Assembly: GCA_027008885.1 (NCBI GenBank)
Contig: JALVDQ010000376.1
Span: forward strand, 1 to 23,644
Origin: Thiotrichaceae bacterium
GTDB taxonomy: Bacteria; Pseudomonadota; Gammaproteobacteria; Thiotrichales; Thiotrichaceae
Length of the DNA stretch: 23,644 bases
Direction: 5' to 3'
Below the pieces are notes generated by a model, which was not told the origin of the DNA, did no database searches, and saw only the letters and a program-made list of their open reading frames with translations. This document shows, piece after piece, positions 7,897-15,375 of this stretch (positions within the stretch are counted from its first letter, which is position 1; each line of letters begins with the position of its first letter). Made by a program: the position numbers and the translations under genes.

Positions 7897-7925
7897 ACCC
7901 ATCCCCCCTGTTTTTTATATATTTT
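7897..7925 (+). repeat. Dispersed C/T-rich element, copy C
   Basis: ACCCATCCCCCC, TG, T-run, ATATATTTT. It fills the gap between the type-2 ExbD-like gene and the TPR gene and ends flush with the ATG at 7926. It leaves no Shine-Dalgarno sequence, because the 20 bases before the ATG are only C and T/A runs. Confidence 0.88.
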
Positions 7926-9524
7926 ATGAGCAAAGCATTTCAACAATTAAAACGCCGCTGGAATCTACCGCAGGAAATAGCGCTGGAGGATTTGCTGGAG
8001 TACGCCCAGACAAAGCTCAAGGCTAATCCGGACGACCCGCAACTGGTGTATGCGATTGCTGACTTGCAACGCCATCTCGGTAATACCAAAGAAGCTAAAA
8101 GAAGCTATCAGAAAGCCGTTAAACTGACGCATAAACGCACCCAAAAACGCGCTGAATTGCTTGAGCAGCGTCTTGAAAAAAAGCGCGACCACACCCGCGC
8201 CAAATTTCTGCTGTATACATTTTTGCCGATCATCTTTCTGTTTCTGGGTGCTGCAATACTCTGGAAAAATCTAAGTGAACCGGAAGCCATCCCTGCTGAT
8301 GGTGATCCCAACCAGTTTGCCTTTACCGAATGGCTGGCAAAGCAGCAAATGGTTAAAATTATGACAACGCTGCAACAGCAAAACCCGCAACTCACCTTTG
8401 ATTTCAGTCGTTCTTCAGTACAAACGCCAATGGAATTTATGCAGTCGCTAATGCAGCCTGATGCACTCGGCAAACTGAAACGCGAGCAGGAAAGAGCCGC
8501 CAACAGCAAAAACAAAAACACTGACGGTCGCCCCGCATTCCAGTGTAGTGTGGAAGCTCCGGTGCACTGCTCTGCTGCCGACATCCCCAATGCGCCTGGA
8601 CCGCAACGCAAGGAAGTGGTCAGCCTGATGGAATCGTATCGCTCCATTCTAAAGACCGAGCATGATTGCGAAAAAATAGAAAAGTCGATTGAAAACATTG
8701 GCGATCAGCTACTCTGGCGTCAGTCTGAAAAGCGCATCAAGGCTGATCTCGAAGATTTTGCGGTGGAATGCTTTTATCGCCAGAAGAATGTAGAAAAAAC
8801 ACTGGAACATGCGCGCAAGCTGCAATGTACCGGAGATGATGCCTATATCAACAGTGTCTACTGGTATAAAACAGCAATAAACCATTTTGCAGGGGATATA
8901 AGCAGTTCCCGCACTTCCTACCAGTGCTATCTGGAAGCCATCAAATACATTGAAAAAGGTGACTTTCCGCCCGCCTATATCGCTGCCCGCCACCGTGAGG
9001 CAGGAGCACTCGCATGGCTTTATTTTGAAGACCTGGAGGCAGCCACCAAAGAACTGCTTTCAGCAAGAACGCTGTTAAAAAGTTATCCTGAAAAAACTGC
9101 CATGATGCTTGAGGTCATATCCGAAATTGACCTGGATTTGATGGAAACCTATGTCTCTGCCAATGTTGATCTCGAAACCTTTAATGAACTGCTGGAAGAA
9201 ATCAACTCCAGCGGATTGCTTACAGACGGCTACAAGCAGATCAAGGACACCCTGGCTTCGATCTATTTTATGCAGAACAAAAACAACGAAGCAGCACTGG
9301 TGTCACTCAAAAATCTTGCCAGTCGCTATAAACTCATGCCCGAATTTATCTGTGGATGGGACTGGGGCGGATTTCGGCGCGGGCTGGATGATTCCATTGC
9401 AGACAAGGAAATCAGGGAGCAGGCACGCAAACTGGTTGATATTTCAAATTGTTATATACAGCAGCCGATGGATGAACGCATCAGTAAAATCAACAAGATA
9501 GCCCAATGGTTGAGGAGGCACTGA
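7926..9524 (+). CDS. Membrane-anchored TPR protein with Cys-containing outer domain
   Basis: I do not recognise a named family. The 532 residues fall into three parts. A cytoplasmic N-terminus has a TPR-like pair of helices (about 37-70: DDPQLVYAIADLQRHLGNTKEAKRSYQKA) and a very basic stretch (68-92). One membrane span follows at 94-113 (LLYTFLPIIFLFLGAAILW). The rest is a large C-terminal part that should be periplasmic, probably all helical and TPR-like. That part holds several separated cysteines (FQCSVEAPVHCSA, EHDCEKI, VECFYR, LQCTG, YQCYLE, FICGWDWG, SNCYIQ), fitting disulfides outside the cytoplasm. ATG 7926 is the only usable start, since an in-frame stop (7893-7895) lies close upstream and no other start codon intervenes. 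It has no ribosome site because a repeat abuts it. It is fourth in the cluster and probably a scaffold for the channel complex. Confidence 0.72.
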   Translation: MSKAFQQLKRRWNLPQEIALEDLLEYAQTKLKANPDDPQLVYAIADLQRHLGNTKEAKRSYQKAVKLTHKRTQKRAELLEQRLEKKRDHTRAKFLLYTFLPIIFLFLGAAILWKNLSEPEAIPADGDPNQFAFTEWLAKQQMVKIMTTLQQQNPQLTFDFSRSSVQTPMEFMQSLMQPDALGKLKREQERAANSKNKNTDGRPAFQCSVEAPVHCSAADIPNAPGPQRKEVVSLMESYRSILKTEHDCEKIEKSIENIGDQLLWRQSEKRIKADLEDFAVECFYRQKNVEKTLEHARKLQCTGDDAYINSVYWYKTAINHFAGDISSSRTSYQCYLEAIKYIEKGDFPPAYIAARHREAGALAWLYFEDLEAATKELLSARTLLKSYPEKTAMMLEVISEIDLDLMETYVSANVDLETFNELLEEINSSGLLTDGYKQIKDTLASIYFMQNKNNEAALVSLKNLASRYKLMPEFICGWDWGGFRRGLDDSIADKEIREQARKLVDISNCYIQQPMDERISKINKIAQWLRRH

Positions 9525-9542
9525 GATGTTTATAATAAAACA

Positions 9543-9575
9543 ACCCATCCCCCCCCTTTTTTATATATTTTTATT
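9543..9575 (+). repeat. Dispersed C/T-rich element, copy D
   Basis: ACCCAT, eight C, six T, then ATATATTTTTATT. It lies in the 92-base gap between the TPR gene and the HExxH gene. Unlike copy C, it leaves room for a normal ribosome site before the next start. Confidence 0.88.
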
Positions 9576-9616
9576 TTATTCCAGAGCTTTGTGTAGCAAC
9601 CACAGGGGAGCGGCTT

Positions 9617-11485
9617 ATGCTGAATAAAATCCTGCTGGCACAAATTCAGGGCAATACTGACAAGCTCAGCGCAATGACGCCTGATTGCTTTGAAGAGCCA
9701 TCACACTACAAGGGCTGGATTTACCCCCTGCGTTACCTGCTGGCACTTCGTTATCAGAAAACCAAGCAAAAAATACTGCAATCGTTTCGCCTTAACAGAA
9801 TCTATCCCGTCGCAGAAACAGACTATGCCGAGGCACTTATCCAGCAACTCAGCGGCAAAATCAGTAACAACAAGCAGCAGGCAGCAGCCAAAAAACCACT
9901 GTTTGCCTGGAGTTTCAGGTCTGCACTTGTGTATCCGCTGCTACTCGCGGGGATTTTGTTTGCGTCCTACCAGATAAATCACTGGTATCAACTCAAGCGC
10001 ATTCAGAATGTGCTCGCAAACCACCTGCCCTATTATTCCGACTTGCTGCACCGTAAACTGATGCTGATGCACAACTCCAATTCGCGCCAGCTGGACAAGC
10101 TTGATGCCGCAATTAAAACAGAGCGCCAGAAGATACTCGGCGAGCTGCCTGACAAGGACAATATTCGGGGGCTTATGGCAAAGCAGATGGACAAGCTGGA
10201 AGACCCTACCGCCAGCAGTAAAGATATTATGCTCGGCTTTAAAGAGGTTAATACACTGTTTGACAAGGAAGGACTGCCTTTTTACCTCACCCCAAAATCT
10301 TTTTCCATCGCCTGTTCTTCACTGATTGACGCCCCCGTCGAACAAATGATGATGATCAAAAAAATGGAAGAACTTATGAGTGGCGGCAATCCTGAACTTT
10401 GTCGCACCACCATGATGACGGTGTACCGGGTTGGAGAACGCCGCCAGCTTTTCTATTCTGCAACCGACTCTGACAGCTCCTCGGCAAACAATAACTCAGC
10501 AAACAACAACCCGGAAAATAAAAAAGTCGAATTGCCACTGTTTCGGGTAAAGCGTGTTGACAAGGTTCCCGCAATAGACAGCGCACTGGGACTAACCTTT
10601 AAGGAGCGCGGCATTGGCTCCATTATCCTCATGGATCGCATCAAGAACTTTGGCGAAGAATCTGTCTTGCCGGCACTGACCTTTCTCGGGCGCAGTTACA
10701 TTATTCCCTACTGGATGCAGGGCTACTACGAGATAGAGGAAGCAGTCACCAAAGGCTATAAAAAGGATCTGTATAAAATCTATCCCACAAAGACAGAGCG
10801 TCTCAAGGTAAAAAGCGCGATCAAGAAAATCATCAAAAATAAAAACCGCATGCTAAATGCCAAAATGCAACAGACCTTGCAACGCCCCAATGACAACAAC
10901 GACAGCGACTTGTTTGGCAGCAGTTTTGATGCCATCAGCGTCTTGCTTGGCAAGCAAAAACAAAAGCACAAAAAGAAAAAAATCCCCAAACTGACTCTGG
11001 ATGATGAAAGCAGGGACGCACTTAAAAAGCTTTACAAGGTATTGCTGCCCAGCATCGAATACCATGAAGCCTACCACCAGATCGACAAAAAGAACTGGAA
11101 GCAACCCGCCTGGGTCAAAGACCTGTTCAAGGACAAACTCACCGAAAGCGGCATTGATCACACCCTGGAAGAACTCGGAGCCTATCTGTCACAACTGGCA
11201 AATACCGAAAGCGGACACAATATCTGGCTCAGCAAACTGCTGATCTTCTCGCTAAACCCCATGACAAAAGGACAGGCAGAATACTATGCTTCCGGCATTA
11301 TACTGAACGCCATGGATGATCTCGACATGGGCAGAGCAGTCAAGGCAAATTACGAAGCCAGCGTCGATCGAAAAACCGAGATTTACAGCAGGCTGATTAA
11401 CTATTCAGCTGATGAAATTCGCGCCCTCGCAAAACACGCCTATGAAATACTGTTTGAACGCAGTGTGCCGGTGCTGTCGCCATAG
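9617..11485 (+). CDS. Membrane-anchored putative zinc metallopeptidase (HExxH)
   Basis: I do not recognise a named family. The 622-residue protein has a cytoplasmic N-terminus (1-98), one span at about 99-118 (FRSALVYPLLLAGILFASY) and a large outer part. Near the C-terminus lies YHEAYHQID, in which His483-Glu484-x-x-His487 is an HExxH zinc-protease motif. About 31 residues later LEELGAYLSQLA (Glu518/Glu519) is well placed as the third zinc ligand in the ExxAY style of gluzincin-like peptidases. Residues 397-455 are lysine-rich and may be a linker. The start is well supported: AGGGGAG seven bases before ATG. It is the last gene of the cluster. Peptidase activity is inferred from the motif and its spacing; HExxH alone can occur by chance. 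Confidence 0.65.
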   Translation: MLNKILLAQIQGNTDKLSAMTPDCFEEPSHYKGWIYPLRYLLALRYQKTKQKILQSFRLNRIYPVAETDYAEALIQQLSGKISNNKQQAAAKKPLFAWSFRSALVYPLLLAGILFASYQINHWYQLKRIQNVLANHLPYYSDLLHRKLMLMHNSNSRQLDKLDAAIKTERQKILGELPDKDNIRGLMAKQMDKLEDPTASSKDIMLGFKEVNTLFDKEGLPFYLTPKSFSIACSSLIDAPVEQMMMIKKMEELMSGGNPELCRTTMMTVYRVGERRQLFYSATDSDSSSANNNSANNNPENKKVELPLFRVKRVDKVPAIDSALGLTFKERGIGSIILMDRIKNFGEESVLPALTFLGRSYIIPYWMQGYYEIEEAVTKGYKKDLYKIYPTKTERLKVKSAIKKIIKNKNRMLNAKMQQTLQRPNDNNDSDLFGSSFDAISVLLGKQKQKHKKKKIPKLTLDDESRDALKKLYKVLLPSIEYHEAYHQIDKKNWKQPAWVKDLFKDKLTESGIDHTLEELGAYLSQLANTESGHNIWLSKLLIFSLNPMTKGQAEYYASGIILNAMDDLDMGRAVKANYEASVDRKTEIYSRLINYSADEIRALAKHAYEILFERSVPVLSP

Positions 11486-11490
11486 AAGCC

Positions 11491-11553
11491 CTGTCCGAGA
11501 ACCAGAATTGAAACGAAAATTTCAGAATTGTTATAACCTTGATTCTCGGACAG
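11491..11553. repeat. 63-bp element with 11-bp inverted ends, possible terminator
   Basis: CTGTCCGAGAA (11491-11501) and TTCTCGGACAG (11543-11553) are perfect inverted repeats. Inside is an AT-rich centre containing CAGAATTG twice. It lies between two converging genes (ends at 11485 and 11579), so it could end transcription from both sides. There is no T-run, and the shape would also suit a very small terminal-inverted-repeat element. Confidence 0.55.
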
Positions 11554-11578
11554 ACCCCGGTACAGCATCTACTTTAAA

Positions 11579-12238
11579 CTAACGCGCTCCAAAGCCTGTT
11601 GCCATGGTATAGAGAGTCTGAAAAACAATATACATATCCAGTTTAAAAGACATATTGTCAATGTAGAACAGGTCGTATTTTAACTTTGTTCGTGTGCCTT
11701 CGGCATCGTCAACATAACCTTGTTTTACCTGTGCAAGACCTGTAATCCCTGGCAAAACACGGTGTCTGCTCATATAACCTGGAATGGTTTTTTTATATTC
11801 TTCCACAAAAACAATCTGTTCTGGTCTGGGACCAATTAAACTCATTTCACCACGGAGTATATTCCATAGCTGGGGCAGTTCATCAATCCGCATTTTGCGT
11901 ATGAAGCGTCCAAAGCTGGTAATTCTTGCATCATCATTTTCGGCAAATTGTGAACCGTTCTTTTCAGAGTCGGTAATCATGCTGCGAAATTTAAGCATAT
12001 TATATTCTTTTCCCTGATAACCTACTCTTTTTTGCCAAAAGAAGACGGGACCTTTTGACTGTAATTTGATAATAATTGCTGTGACCAGCATCAGCGGTAC
12101 AATAACAGGAGAAAATAATACGATTAAGCTTATATCAAACCAGCGCTTCAGGTCTTTATAGGAAGAAACGGGGTTAATAATATTCAGTGGGGTTGTTGCA
12201 TCAAGGCTTTGTTTGTTTATATTTTCCGGGGCACTCAT
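11579..12238 (-). CDS. Sugar-phosphate transferase, exopolysaccharide initiation (WcaJ/EpsE type, short form)
   Basis: A 219-residue bacterial sugar transferase transfers a sugar 1-phosphate to undecaprenyl phosphate and so starts a repeat unit of an exopolysaccharide at the inner membrane. It opens with KRWFDISLIVLFSP and a membrane segment (about 35-58). It then has the family core: GPVFFWQKRVGYQGK, MLKFRSM, IRKMRIDELPQLWNILRGEMSLIGPRPE and PGITGLAQV. It lacks the N-terminal multi-span part of WcaJ, as in the short PglC-like and EpsE forms. The start is ATG at 12238. An earlier in-frame GTG at 12247 overlaps the ribosome site AGGTGA, which lies five bases before that ATG. The donor sugar cannot be told from the sequence. 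Confidence 0.9.
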   Translation of the reverse strand: MSAPENINKQSLDATTPLNIINPVSSYKDLKRWFDISLIVLFSPVIVPLMLVTAIIIKLQSKGPVFFWQKRVGYQGKEYNMLKFRSMITDSEKNGSQFAENDDARITSFGRFIRKMRIDELPQLWNILRGEMSLIGPRPEQIVFVEEYKKTIPGYMSRHRVLPGITGLAQVKQGYVDDAEGTRTKLKYDLFYIDNMSFKLDMYIVFQTLYTMATGFGAR

Positions 12239-12359
12239 AACGTTCACCTAATTTTTATTTTGTACCTGAACTCTAGCAAGTACAAAACAAAAAAATCTAA
12301 TCCATTAGAATCTAAGGTTATAAAATATCGACAAAGTGTCAATATTTGACTCGAAGTCA
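12239..12359 (-). promoter_or_regulatory. Leader and promoter region of the sugar transferase gene
   Basis: Read on the minus strand, TTGACA (12337-12342) is a perfect -35, with TAACCT (12315-12320) as a modest -10 at 16-base spacing. Nearer the gene is an imperfect palindrome (12262-12283, GTAC.TG...CA.GTAC), followed by the leader AATAAAAATTAGGTGA. That leader occurs identically before the deacetylase gene at 15765. The promoter call is tentative; the leader match is exact. Confidence 0.45.
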
Positions 12360-14096
12360 TTAAGCCAGCAATTTGTCTATCAGTAATTGTAATGAATAAC
12401 TACCCTGGTATTCATTTACCTCCAAGCGGTAAAGCAAATGAACCACCTCTCCCTCCGCTGGCCATTGATCAAGCTCAGCGTTAAAAATAATTGCAGGCAC
12501 TGTTCGCTCAAATCCTTTTGGGCGTAGCAGCAATTTTAGATGACGGCTTCTTATAATACGTTTATTTATAATGGTAAAGTGATTGTCGAAAATTGGAGCG
12601 GGGAAATTTTGCCCCCATGGCGCAGCAAAGCGTAATTCATACGCCTGCTTTAAATCAAAGTCAGCAGCTTGCAACTTGCCATCACTGTGACATATTTCCT
12701 CGAATGTTTCTTTACTGGAATTTTTCTTTGTGATCTTGCAGATTGCCTGTGTAAACTCATCAAGCCGTTGTCTTTCCAGTGTCAATCCGGCAGCCATGGC
12801 ATGTCCACCAAATTTTTCAAGCAAGCCGGGATAAGTGGATGCAACTTCGTCAAGAATATCCCGAATATGGATGCCGGGGATCGAACGGGCAGATCCTTTT
12901 ATTTCTTTGACATCTTTTTCTCCTGTTTCAGCAGGTGCAAAAACAATGCTTGGACGGTTATAGCGTTCTCGTATACGCGCGGCTAATATTCCAATCACTC
13001 CCTGATGCCATGTCTCCTTGTATAGACAGATCACGGGCGGCAGATCGGCGCTTATCTGGTGTTCATCCAGTTCCTGCAAAAGAGTGATTGCTTCGGCTCT
13101 CATATTTTCTTCTATGGCGCGCCGTTCGGTATTCAGGTCATCCAGAGCCAAGGCATACTCAAGAGCAAGGCTTTCATCATCTGCCAACAGACACTCGATG
13201 CCGAGTGACATGTCATCCAGCCTTCCTGCGGCATTCAGTCGGGGTCCACAGGCAAAACCAAGATCAGCACTGACGGCAGTATTGATATTGCGTTTTGCCA
13301 CCTGAAACAGTGCCTTAATGCCTGCGCAGGCATTTCCACTACGCATACGACGCAGCCCCTGTTCTACCAGAATACGGTTGTTTTGATCCAGGGTAACGAC
13401 ATCAGCCACGGTTCCCAGGGCAACCAGATCAAGGTATTTGCTTAAATTCGGTTCTGCGAGATTATTAGCGGTAAAATAGCCGGTTTTTTGCAAACGGCTT
13501 TTAAGTGCCAGCATAAGATAAAAAACAACGCCGACACCCGCCAGATTCTTTGAAGGAAAGTTATCGCCAGGCTGATTGGGGTTAACAATGGCGTCTGCGT
13601 CAGGCAATTTTTTTGCTGGCAAGTGGTGATCCGTTACCACTACACTGATCCCCAATGATTTTGCTTTATCGACACCCTTTATGCTGGAGATGCCATTATC
13701 AACGGTAATGATCAGGTGAGGCTTGCGTTTACTTGCTTCAACAACGATCTCTGGCGTAAGACCGTAGCCGTATTCAAAGCGGTTAGGAACCAGATAGTCC
13801 ACCTGTTGACAGCCCATTGCCTGCAAACAACGCACGGCAAGTGCGCTGGAGGTTGCGCCATCAGCGTCAAAATCACCAATAACAAGAATTTTTTGCTGTT
13901 GCTCTAAAGCGGCAACGAGTAATCTGCTTGCCTTTTGTACCCCCTTAAGCATTGAAACGGGATGCAAATATTTCAAGCTAAATTGTAGTTCATCGGGGTG
14001 ATCAATACCTCGCATGGAAAAAACCCGCTCAAGTAAGCCTGCTCTGGATACATTCTGGCAATATTTGCCTGTCGGCTGTCTTCTAAGTAGCTTCAC
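12360..14096 (-). CDS. recJ: Single-stranded-DNA-specific exonuclease RecJ
   Basis: RecJ degrades single-stranded DNA 5' to 3' in recombination and mismatch repair. The 578-residue protein has the DHH-phosphoesterase motifs in order: VIGDFDADGATSSA (GDFDADG at 74-80), the TVDNG region near 131-135, VVTDHHLP (DHH at 156-158) and CGPRLNAAGRLDD. The DHHA1 motif GGHAMAAGL follows at 430, then a C-terminal OB-like domain. Length is normal. It begins with GTG, which overlaps the stop of the preceding rpfE-like gene by four bases (GTGA), so the two are translationally coupled. Confidence 0.96.
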   Translation of the reverse strand: MKLLRRQPTGKYCQNVSRAGLLERVFSMRGIDHPDELQFSLKYLHPVSMLKGVQKASRLLVAALEQQQKILVIGDFDADGATSSALAVRCLQAMGCQQVDYLVPNRFEYGYGLTPEIVVEASKRKPHLIITVDNGISSIKGVDKAKSLGISVVVTDHHLPAKKLPDADAIVNPNQPGDNFPSKNLAGVGVVFYLMLALKSRLQKTGYFTANNLAEPNLSKYLDLVALGTVADVVTLDQNNRILVEQGLRRMRSGNACAGIKALFQVAKRNINTAVSADLGFACGPRLNAAGRLDDMSLGIECLLADDESLALEYALALDDLNTERRAIEENMRAEAITLLQELDEHQISADLPPVICLYKETWHQGVIGILAARIRERYNRPSIVFAPAETGEKDVKEIKGSARSIPGIHIRDILDEVASTYPGLLEKFGGHAMAAGLTLERQRLDEFTQAICKITKKNSSKETFEEICHSDGKLQAADFDLKQAYELRFAAPWGQNFPAPIFDNHFTIINKRIIRSRHLKLLLRPKGFERTVPAIIFNAELDQWPAEGEVVHLLYRLEVNEYQGSYSLQLLIDKLLA

Positions 14097-15262
14097 GAGG
14101 CAATTTCACGGGCGATTTCAGTCAGCGATGTTGCTTTCTTTTTCCAGAATTGCCAGCTGGAGTGCTTTAACGGCTTTAGCAACTTGCCATTGCAGGGATC
14201 AATTTCCAGTTCTATTTTGCCATTGCGCCAGAGCTGCATGAGTGCTTCCAGATAATCATCAAGGATACCGAGTTGCCGCTGATATTCTTCAAGATTATCA
14301 CAGAGGGCAGGAGCTTCCAGCTGATCCAGTATGATTAGCTGCCGTGACGCTTCCCCATCCAAAATTCCAAGGCTGTTCTCGGGCAAAGGGTAGTAGTCAC
14401 AGGAAGCAATTTCTGAAAACAGCTCCCCCCTGTTTTCAAAGCCCCGAGAATCAGCATACACCCTGTCGATTTTACGAGTATTTTCCTGGGGCTGCCCTCC
14501 ACCATAAAACCATAAGCTGTTTAGAGTTGGCAAACCTGCCATCTCACGTTTTTGGTTAAGTGGCAGAGCATGTAAAATCATCTGCACTTCGTTTTGAATC
14601 ATTTTCCAGTTGGCGTGATTAGAAGCTGGCAAAAAATGAGCAATATTTTTATTTAACACCTCGGTTAGCGGCGTACTTTGAGATACAAGCTCTGTATCAG
14701 ATAATAAATACCACTGGCAACGGGAAGCAGGCAGGAACTCAAGACCATCCTGCTGAAAGTGCCTGTTCAGGGCATCAATACATTCATTGACCTCATCTGC
14801 TTGCAGATCATCAATTTGTCGGGTCAGCGTCATGTCGTTTAAGCCTACTTCAAGATGCACTGGGTCAGCACACAAAATATGCTTTTGTTTAAGCTTCTGC
14901 GCTGTCTTTTGCAAGCTCTCCTGATGTGTTTTATCAAGATACCCATCCCCCCCCTTTTTTATATATTTTGTATTAGCAAGGAAACGATAATAGGCAATCG
15001 CTAGCTCCTGCCGCTCAGCATAAGCCGCACAGGCAAACAAACTGGCATAAATACCTGTTTTGCCATGTGACGATACAAGTTCAAAATTTTGCAGCAGGCG
15101 AGACAAATTTGCTGCCACTGGAGTAAAGCGAAAATCCTTTTGCCAAAGCAGCAAAGGCTGAAAGAGCTGGGGGATAATGATACGAATTTCAGGTTTAGCT
15201 ATCTGCATCGATATTTTCAGAATTGACTCTATGGATTGAAGCACTGGCGCGCCGCAAAGCAT
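14093..15262 (-). CDS. RpfE-type protein (phosphoglycerate-mutase-like annotation), repeat inserted in frame
   Basis: This 389-residue protein resembles the RpfE-type regulatory proteins, often annotated as cofactor-independent phosphoglycerate mutase, that sit next to recJ in many proteobacteria, including Xanthomonas. Typical stretches are CADPVHLEVGLNDMTL, NEVQMILHALPLNQKRE and LPTLNSLWFYGGG. In Xanthomonas this gene lies in the rpf cluster that controls exopolysaccharide and virulence; the biochemical role is unclear. The open frame reaches 15337 but would run through tRNA-Pro, so I start at ATG 15262; ATG 15208 is possible and neither has a strong ribosome site. Residues about 97-107 (TKYIKKGGDGY) are encoded by a copy of the dispersed repeat, in frame, just before the conserved core. 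Confidence 0.72.
   Translation of the reverse strand: MLCGAPVLQSIESILKISMQIAKPEIRIIIPQLFQPLLLWQKDFRFTPVAANLSRLLQNFELVSSHGKTGIYASLFACAAYAERQELAIAYYRFLANTKYIKKGGDGYLDKTHQESLQKTAQKLKQKHILCADPVHLEVGLNDMTLTRQIDDLQADEVNECIDALNRHFQQDGLEFLPASRCQWYLLSDTELVSQSTPLTEVLNKNIAHFLPASNHANWKMIQNEVQMILHALPLNQKREMAGLPTLNSLWFYGGGQPQENTRKIDRVYADSRGFENRGELFSEIASCDYYPLPENSLGILDGEASRQLIILDQLEAPALCDNLEEYQRQLGILDDYLEALMQLWRNGKIELEIDPCNGKLLKPLKHSSWQFWKKKATSLTEIAREIAS
14941..14970 (+). repeat. Dispersed C/T-rich element, copy E (inside a gene)
   Basis: ACCCAT, eight C, six T, then ATATATTTTG. It lies wholly inside the minus-strand rpfE-like gene, where it reads in frame as K-Y-I-K-K-G-G-D-G and leaves the frame intact. 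Element orientation on the window strand is the same as for all other copies. Confidence 0.9.
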
Positions 15263-15298
15263 CTGTATCAAAACCTGTATGTATGGAAGGATAGAAGA

Positions 15299-15375
15299 TG
15301 GTCGGGATGGCCAGATTCGAACTGACGACCACCACACCCCCAGTGTGGTGCGCTACCAGACTGCGCTACATCCCG
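15299..15375 (-). tRNA. tRNA-Pro (anticodon GGG)
   Basis: A 77-base tRNA with encoded CCA. Acceptor strands CGGGATG and CATCCCG pair perfectly and the discriminator is A. The D-arm region is TAGCGCAGTCTGGTAGCGCA. The anticodon stem CCACA/TGTGG frames the loop CTGGGGG (anticodon GGG), and the T-arm contains GTTCGAATC. It ends 36 bases before the rpfE-like start and on the same strand, so the two may be one transcript. Confidence 0.96.

Noticed and set aside
5590..11485. Zorya-type anti-phage system
   Set aside because: A MotA-like protein is present, but there is no OmpA-like ZorB, no ZorC and no ZorD helicase/nuclease; the partners are ExbD-like, TPR and HExxH proteins.
15263..15337. Upstream extension of the rpfE-like gene
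   Set aside because: The extra codons overlap the 3' part of tRNA-Pro, so the open frame there is coincidental.
15299..15375. tRNA-associated genomic island or phage attachment site
   Set aside because: No integrase and no duplicated tRNA 3' end is found nearby, and the flanking genes look chromosomal.
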